This document shows positions 58,789-64,000 of a stretch of 64,000 nucleotides of DNA, piece after piece. The position numbers and the translations under genes were made by a program. This stretch comes from an uncultured Eudoraea sp. (GTDB taxonomy: Bacteria > Bacteroidota > Bacteroidia > Flavobacteriales > Flavobacteriaceae), in assembly GCF_947260015.1 (NCBI RefSeq), contig NZ_CAMYOM010000002.1, positions 1 to 64,000 on the forward strand, written 5' to 3'. Each line of letters opens with the position of its first letter. Position 1 is the first letter of the stretch. Below the pieces are notes generated by a model. The model was not told the DNA's origin and made no database searches. It saw only the letters and a list, made by a program, of their open reading frames with translations.

Positions 58789-61190
58789 ATAAGCATATTA
58801 AAAAGGTAGCTGTTATAGGTTCTGGTATAATGGGTAGCGGAATTGCATGTCACTTTGCAAATATTGGAGTTGAAGTCCTGTTACTGGATATTGTTCCCGG
58901 GGAACTTAATGAAAAGGAAAAATCAAAAGGACTTACACTTAAAGATAAAACCGTTAGAAATAGAATTGTAAATGATTCCTTGGCAGCGGCTTTAAAATCA
59001 AAGCCATCTCCCATTTATCATTCCGGTTTCGCCGGTAGAATTACTACTGGAAATCTTGAAGATGACATAGCGAAAGTAGGACAGGTAGATTGGATTATTG
59101 AAGTGGTAGTGGAACGCCTGGACATAAAGAAAATGGTATTTGAGAACCTCGAAAAGCATCGAAGTCCCGGAACACTTATAACGTCCAATACCTCTGGTAT
59201 TCCCATTAAATTCATGAGTGAAGGTAGAAGCGATGATTTCCAGGAACATTTTTGTGGCACTCATTTCTTTAATCCCGCTCGTTATCTTAAACTTTTTGAA
59301 ATCATTCCCGGGCCGAAAACGAATCAATCTGTGCTGGATTTTTTAAATGGTTATGGTGAAAAATTTCTTGGGAAAACATCTGTAATAGCAAAGGACACCC
59401 CTGCTTTTATAGGTAACAGAATTGGAATTTTTAGCATTCAGAGCTTATTTCATATGGTCAAAGAATTGGGACTCACTGTTGAAGAAGTAGATAAGCTAAC
59501 GGGGCCTGTAATTGGTAGACCAAAATCTGCCACGTTCAGAACCGTAGATGTTGTAGGTCTGGACACTTTAGTACATGTGGCCAACGGTATCCATGAAAAT
59601 TGTACGGATGATGAACAACATGAATTATTTCAATTACCGGAATTTATCCAGACCATGTCGGATAATAAATGGCTGGGGAGTAAAACAGGTCAGGGCTTTT
59701 ATAAAAAGGTAAAGACCAAAGCCGGGAAAAGTGACATTCTTAGCCTGGATCTGGATACTATGGATTACAGACCAAAAAAGAGAGCGAATTTCGCCACATT
59801 GGAAATTACCAAACCCATAGATAAAGTTATTGATCGTTTCAAAGTTTTGGTAAATGGCAAGGATAAAGCCGGTGTTTTTTACCGCAAAAGCTTCGCTGCA
59901 CTTTTTGCCTATGTTTCTCACCGCATCCCTGAAATAACAGATGAATTATATAAAATTGATGATGCCATGAAAGCCGGGTTTGGCTGGGAACACGGGCCTT
60001 TCCAAATATGGGATGCCATTGGTTTGGAAAATGGCTTGAAAATGATTGCAGAAGAGGGTCATAGTCCGGCAGCATGGATTAAGGAGCTTAAGGACTCAGG
60101 TGCCTCCTCATTCTATAGTATTAAAGAAGGAGCCACTTACTTTTATGATATTCCAAAGAAGACCATGGCTAAGGTACCCGGCCAGGATGCCTTTATTATT
60201 TTAGATAATATAAGAAAGTCTAATGAAGTATTTAAAAATAGTGGCGTTGTTATAGAAGACCTTGGTGATGGAATACTCAATGTAGAATTCCAATCTAAAA
60301 TGAATACTATCGGCGGAGATGTATTGTCTGGTTTAAATAAAGCAGTAGACCTTGCTGAGAAGGATTTTCAAGGACTTGTTATTGGTAACCAGGCGGCTAA
60401 CTTTTCCGTAGGAGCCAATATCGGAATGATATTCATGATGGCCGTAGAACAGGAATACGATGAATTGAATATGGCTATTAAATTCTTTCAGGATACAATG
60501 ATGCGTATGCGTTATTCTTCTATCCCGACAGTCTCAGCTCCCCATGGAATGTGTTTGGGCGGTGGATGTGAGCTATCACTTCATGCAGATAAAGTTGTTG
60601 CAGCAGCTGAAACCTACATTGGTTTGGTTGAATTTGGAGTTGGAGTCATACCGGGTGGCGGTGGTTCTAAAGAAATGGCATTAAGGGCATCTGACATATT
60701 CAGAAAGAATGATGTAGAATTAAATGTGTTGCAGGAATATTTTCTGACTATTGGAATGGCCAAAGTGTCTACTTCGGCCTATGAAGCATATGACTTAGGT
60801 ATCCTGCAAAAAGGAAAGGACATCGTTGTAGTAAATAAAGACCGTCAGATAGCAACAGCCAAGGCACAGGCGAAACTTTTAGCTGAAGGAGGTTATACCC
60901 AGCCTATCAAAAGAAAAGATGTAAAGGTTTTAGGGAAACAGGCCTTAGGCATGTTCCTGGTAGGTACAGATTCTATGGAAGCAGGTCACTACATTAGTGA
61001 ACACGATAAAAAAATTGCAGATAAATTAGCTTATGTAATGGCCGGTGGAGATTTATCTGAAGCAAGTCTTGTGAGTGAGCAATACTTATTGGATTTGGAA
61101 CGAGAAGCCTTTTTATCGCTCTGCACTGAGAGAAAGACATTGGAACGAATTCAGCACATGTTAAAAACTGGTAAACCACTTAGAAACTAA
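58785..61190 (+). CDS. fadN: 3-hydroxyacyl-CoA dehydrogenase / enoyl-CoA hydratase, FadN type
   Basis: An 801-residue bifunctional beta-oxidation enzyme with the dehydrogenase first: NAD loop GSGIMGSGIACHFAN (12-26), SNTSGIPI and HFFNPARYLKLFEIIPG in the dehydrogenase, a second helical dimer domain, then a C-terminal crotonase domain with SVGANIGMIF and CLGGGCELSLHADKVV plus a glycine-rich PGGGGSKEMAL. This order (dehydrogenase then hydratase) matches Bacillus FadN rather than E. coli FadB. It is coupled to marR by an ATGA overlap. Confidence 0.95.
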   Translation: MNKHIKKVAVIGSGIMGSGIACHFANIGVEVLLLDIVPGELNEKEKSKGLTLKDKTVRNRIVNDSLAAALKSKPSPIYHSGFAGRITTGNLEDDIAKVGQVDWIIEVVVERLDIKKMVFENLEKHRSPGTLITSNTSGIPIKFMSEGRSDDFQEHFCGTHFFNPARYLKLFEIIPGPKTNQSVLDFLNGYGEKFLGKTSVIAKDTPAFIGNRIGIFSIQSLFHMVKELGLTVEEVDKLTGPVIGRPKSATFRTVDVVGLDTLVHVANGIHENCTDDEQHELFQLPEFIQTMSDNKWLGSKTGQGFYKKVKTKAGKSDILSLDLDTMDYRPKKRANFATLEITKPIDKVIDRFKVLVNGKDKAGVFYRKSFAALFAYVSHRIPEITDELYKIDDAMKAGFGWEHGPFQIWDAIGLENGLKMIAEEGHSPAAWIKELKDSGASSFYSIKEGATYFYDIPKKTMAKVPGQDAFIILDNIRKSNEVFKNSGVVIEDLGDGILNVEFQSKMNTIGGDVLSGLNKAVDLAEKDFQGLVIGNQAANFSVGANIGMIFMMAVEQEYDELNMAIKFFQDTMMRMRYSSIPTVSAPHGMCLGGGCELSLHADKVVAAAETYIGLVEFGVGVIPGGGGSKEMALRASDIFRKNDVELNVLQEYFLTIGMAKVSTSAYEAYDLGILQKGKDIVVVNKDRQIATAKAQAKLLAEGGYTQPIKRKDVKVLGKQALGMFLVGTDSMEAGHYISEHDKKIADKLAYVMAGGDLSEASLVSEQYLLDLEREAFLSLCTERKTLERIQHMLKTGKPLRN

Positions 61191-61195
61191 AAAAA

Positions 61196-62386
61196 ATGAA
61201 AACAGCATATATCGTTAAGGCTTACAGAACAGCAGTTGGCAAAGCACCAAGAGGATTATTCCGTTTTAAAAGACCTGATGAACTGGCGGCAGAAACCATT
61301 GCTCATATGATGAAAGAATTGCCACAACTGGATAAAAAAAGAATCGATGATGTGATTGTAGGTAATGCAATGCCTGAAGCGGAACAAGGACTTAATATGG
61401 CTCGCCTGATATCCTTAATGGGATTAGAAATAGATGATGTTCCCGGTGTTACAGTAAACCGCTATTGCGCCTCTGGCCTGGAAACCATTGGTATCGCCAC
61501 GGCTAAAATACAGTCAGGCATGGCCGATTGCATCATAGCCGGAGGAGCTGAAAGCATGAGTTATATCCCAATGGGAGGATATAAACCTACTCCCGATTAT
61601 GAAGTCGCTAAGGAAGGACATGAAGATTATTACTGGGGAATGGGATTGACAGCAGAGGCTGTTGCAAAACAATTTAAGGTTTCAAGAGAAGATCAGGATG
61701 AATTTGCATACAACTCACATATGAAAGCCCTTAAGGCGCAAAAAGAGAACAGGTTCCAGGATCAGATAGTGCCTATTGAAGTAGAACACACTTTTGTCAA
61801 TTCTGCAGGCAAGAAAGAAACAAATACATATACGGTTAATAAAGATGAAGGGCCAAGAGCAGATACTTCTAAAGAAGTTCTTGCCAAATTAAGACCTGTA
61901 TTTGCGGCAAATGGTAGTGTTACTGCAGGTAATTCTTCACAAATGAGTGATGGTGCAGCTTTTGTAATGGTGATGAGTGAGGAAATGGTTAAGGAGTTAA
62001 AGTTAGAACCAATTGCCCGTCTGGTTAATTATGCGGCTGCCGGTGTAGAACCGCGCATCATGGGAATAGGCCCGGTAAAAGCAATTCCAAAGGCATTAAA
62101 ACAGGCAGGTTTAAATCAGGAGGATATTTCATTAATAGAACTTAATGAAGCCTTTGCTTCCCAATCTCTTGCAGTTATTAGGGAATTAGGCCTTAATCAG
62201 GATATAGTCAATGTTAATGGCGGCGCCATAGCCCTTGGGCATCCCCTGGGTTGTACCGGAGCCAAGCTTTCTGTCCAATTATTTGATGAAATGCGCAAGC
62301 GAGACATGAAAGGTAAATACGGAATGGTAACCATGTGTGTAGGTACAGGCCAGGGTGCAGCTGGCATCTACGAGTTTTTAAATTAA
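61196..62386 (+). CDS. fadA: Acetyl-CoA acyltransferase (thiolase)
   Basis: A 396-residue 3-ketoacyl-CoA thiolase. The nucleophile Cys91 is in NRYCASGLETI, the His in NGGAIALGHPLGCTGAK and the second catalytic Cys in MVTMCVGTGQGAAG. It completes the beta-oxidation cycle, releasing acetyl-CoA. It lies five bases downstream of fadN on the same strand, as in fadNAE operons. Confidence 0.96.
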   Translation: MKTAYIVKAYRTAVGKAPRGLFRFKRPDELAAETIAHMMKELPQLDKKRIDDVIVGNAMPEAEQGLNMARLISLMGLEIDDVPGVTVNRYCASGLETIGIATAKIQSGMADCIIAGGAESMSYIPMGGYKPTPDYEVAKEGHEDYYWGMGLTAEAVAKQFKVSREDQDEFAYNSHMKALKAQKENRFQDQIVPIEVEHTFVNSAGKKETNTYTVNKDEGPRADTSKEVLAKLRPVFAANGSVTAGNSSQMSDGAAFVMVMSEEMVKELKLEPIARLVNYAAAGVEPRIMGIGPVKAIPKALKQAGLNQEDISLIELNEAFASQSLAVIRELGLNQDIVNVNGGAIALGHPLGCTGAKLSVQLFDEMRKRDMKGKYGMVTMCVGTGQGAAGIYEFLN

Positions 62387-62407
62387 TATCAATTAAAGAA
62401 ATATAAA

Positions 62408-64000
62408 ATGAGTACGGAAACAATTAACAAAGATATCTTACGTGGTGGCCAGTTTTTGGTTAAAAAAACAAATTGTGAAGATGTTTTTACGCTTGAAGAT
62501 CTGACCGAAGAGCAAAAAATGATGCGTGAAAGCACCAAGGATTTTGTAGATCGTGAACTGTGGGCGCATTGGGAAAGATTTGAAAAAAAGGATTATGCCT
62601 TTACCGAAGAGTGCATGCGCAAAGCCGGAGAATTAGGCCTGTTGAGTGTTGCTGTTCCTGAGGCCTATGGGGGTCTGGGCATGGGATTCGTTTCCACGAT
62701 GTTGGTATGTGATTATATTTCTGGCGCTACAGGTTCATTTAGTACGGCTTTTGGAGCGCATACCGGAATAGGAACTATGCCAATCACCCTTTACGGAACA
62801 GAAGAGCAAAAAAAGAAATATGTACCCAAACTTGCATCAGGTGAATGGTTCGGAGCCTACTGTCTTACCGAACCCGGTGCGGGTTCAGATGCGAATTCCG
62901 GAAAAACCAAGGCTGTATTATCCAAAGATGGAAAGCACTATCATATTAGCGGGCAAAAAATGTGGATTTCCAATGCAGGCTTCTGTAAATTATTTATTGT
63001 TTTTGCCAGAATAGAAGACGATAAAAACATTACGGGCTTTATCGTTGAAAATGATCCTTCTAATGGTATTACCATGGGAGATGAAGAAAAAAAATTAGGT
63101 ATTCACTCATCCTCCACCCGCCAGGTATTTTTTAGCGATACCAAGGTCCCTGTTGAAAATATGTTGTCTGAGCGGGGGAATGGATTTAAGATTGCAATGA
63201 ACGCTTTGAATATTGGAAGAATTAAGTTAGCTGCAGCTTGTCTTGAAGCTCAAAGGAGAGTGCTGGGTGAGGCGGTTAATTACGCCAACGAAAGGATTCA
63301 ATTTAAAACTCCAATCATAAATTTCGGTGCTATCAAAGCAAAGATTGCGCAAATGGCTACGAATGCCTATGCGGGAGAATCTGCCTGTTATAGGGCTGCT
63401 AAGAATATTGAAGACAGGATAGCCATTCGTGTTGCTGAAGGTAATTCACATCAGGAAGCCGAACTAAAAGGTGTTGAGGAGTATGCCATAGAATGTTCTA
63501 TACTAAAGGTGTCAGTATCTGAAGACGTTCAACAAACAACAGATGAAGGTATCCAGATCTTTGGCGGAATGGGTTTTAGCGCAGATACCCCAATGGAATC
63601 AGCCTGGAGGGATGCCCGTATAGCACGTATTTATGAAGGAACTAATGAAATAAACAGGATGTTAGCGGTTGGCATGCTTGTGAAAAAAGCAATGAAAGGC
63701 CATGTAGATTTATTGGGCCCGGCAACTAAGGTGGCTGATGAACTTATGGGAATACCTTCATTTGATACTCCTGATTATTCCAAGCTCTTTTCAGAAGAAA
63801 ACGATATGATAGCGCGACTGAAGAAGGTGTTTCTTATGGTTGCCGGAAGTGCAGTACAAAAGTTTGGCACTGATCTGGAAAAACACCAGCAGGTGTTATT
63901 GGCTGCATCAGACATATTAATAGAAATATATATGGCCGAATCTACCATCCTTAGAACTGAAAAAAATGCCCAAAGAACTGGAGAAGAGAACCAGGCTACA
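62408..64000 (+). CDS. fadE: Acyl-CoA dehydrogenase, cut by the window edge
   Basis: An open frame of 531 codons from the ATG at 62408 to the window end without a stop. FAD-dependent acyl-CoA dehydrogenase motifs are present: YCLTEPGAGSDANSGKTKA, MWISNAGF and GIQIFGGMGFSADTPMESAWRDARIARIYEGTNEINRM. Full-length members of this extended class have about 600 residues, so about 70 are missing. It is the last gene of the marR-fadN-fadA-fadE operon visible here and performs the first oxidation of beta-oxidation. Confidence 0.92.
   Translation, partial: MSTETINKDILRGGQFLVKKTNCEDVFTLEDLTEEQKMMRESTKDFVDRELWAHWERFEKKDYAFTEECMRKAGELGLLSVAVPEAYGGLGMGFVSTMLVCDYISGATGSFSTAFGAHTGIGTMPITLYGTEEQKKKYVPKLASGEWFGAYCLTEPGAGSDANSGKTKAVLSKDGKHYHISGQKMWISNAGFCKLFIVFARIEDDKNITGFIVENDPSNGITMGDEEKKLGIHSSSTRQVFFSDTKVPVENMLSERGNGFKIAMNALNIGRIKLAAACLEAQRRVLGEAVNYANERIQFKTPIINFGAIKAKIAQMATNAYAGESACYRAAKNIEDRIAIRVAEGNSHQEAELKGVEEYAIECSILKVSVSEDVQQTTDEGIQIFGGMGFSADTPMESAWRDARIARIYEGTNEINRMLAVGMLVKKAMKGHVDLLGPATKVADELMGIPSFDTPDYSKLFSEENDMIARLKKVFLMVAGSAVQKFGTDLEKHQQVLLAASDILIEIYMAESTILRTEKNAQRTGEENQAT

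Noticed and set aside
1-64000. CRISPR arrays, insertion sequences, prophage genes, tRNA and rRNA genes
   Set aside because: No regularly spaced long repeats, transposase or integrase motifs, phage structural genes, tRNA cloverleaf sequences or rRNA-like stretches were recognised.

Overview
The window is chromosomal DNA from a member of the Bacteroidota, almost certainly a Flavobacteriaceae; I cannot name the genus. The evidence is an AT-rich genome, very little Shine-Dalgarno signal, repeated -7 elements of the form TAnnTTTG upstream of genes, and many family-typical genes: a SerB-SerA fusion, CarB without its C-terminal regulatory domain next to rpmH, type B L31, DUF4252, DUF4199 and DUF6515 proteins, a sensor of an ECF sigma factor, and a GlmU-like nucleotidyltransferase. 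About 60 protein genes are densely packed on both strands. I see no rRNA, tRNA, insertion sequence, prophage or CRISPR array. Once the small genes and RNA elements are placed, no stretch above 300 bases is empty.

Layout. 0-4.7 kb: serine biosynthesis fusion, a SatD-like/DUF3307 gene pair behind a triple 28-bp-spaced repeat, an ICMT-like methyltransferase and the house-cleaning NTPase RdgB. 4.7-15 kb: DEAD-box helicase, secreted GH13 amylase, metallophosphoesterase, VOC and SRPBCC proteins, TrmH, a zinc-less sirtuin, a haem-binding protein, a helical protein and PurB. 15-18.3 kb: MscS channel and an ECF sigma operon with two DUF4252 exported proteins. 18.4-25.3 kb: an S41 protease lipoprotein and a vitamin B12 uptake locus, with a TonB receptor under a cobalamin riboswitch, a 38-residue membrane ORF, and BtuF, BtuC and BtuD. 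25.3-32.2 kb: RmuC, the oxidative pentose phosphate set (pgl, zwf, divergent gnd) and a phosphotriesterase homologue.

32.2-42 kb: carB, rpmH, envelope proteins, a lytic transglycosylase, MtaB, GlmU-like protein and L31. 42-49.6 kb: DUF4199 protein, GT2 glycosyltransferase, phosphohexomutase, MsbA-like exporter, then a second ECF operon (sigma, anti-sigma-like, periplasmic sensor) followed by a DUF6515 gene. 49.6-56.3 kb: BNR-repeat lipoprotein, RsmB-like methyltransferase, PurL and a GNAT. 56.4 kb to the right edge: fatty-acid degradation, with an acyl-CoA ligase, then MarR regulator, FadN-type dehydrogenase/hydratase, thiolase and an acyl-CoA dehydrogenase cut off by the window end.

The most interesting signals are regulatory. 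(1) The sequence TTAAACCTTT-N12-AGTC occurs three times with identical spacing, upstream of the second ECF sigma gene, its anti-sigma-like gene and the DUF6515 gene, and looks like that sigma factor's promoter. (2) A perfect 28-bp palindrome sits directly upstream of the marR-fad operon. (3) TGCTAATATA occurs three times at exactly 28-bp steps in front of a SatD-like gene. That protein appears to join a nucleotide-cyclase-like fold to a helix-turn-helix and is translationally coupled to a multi-pass membrane protein. This pair is my best candidate for an uncharacterised two-component system, but its signalling role is inference only.
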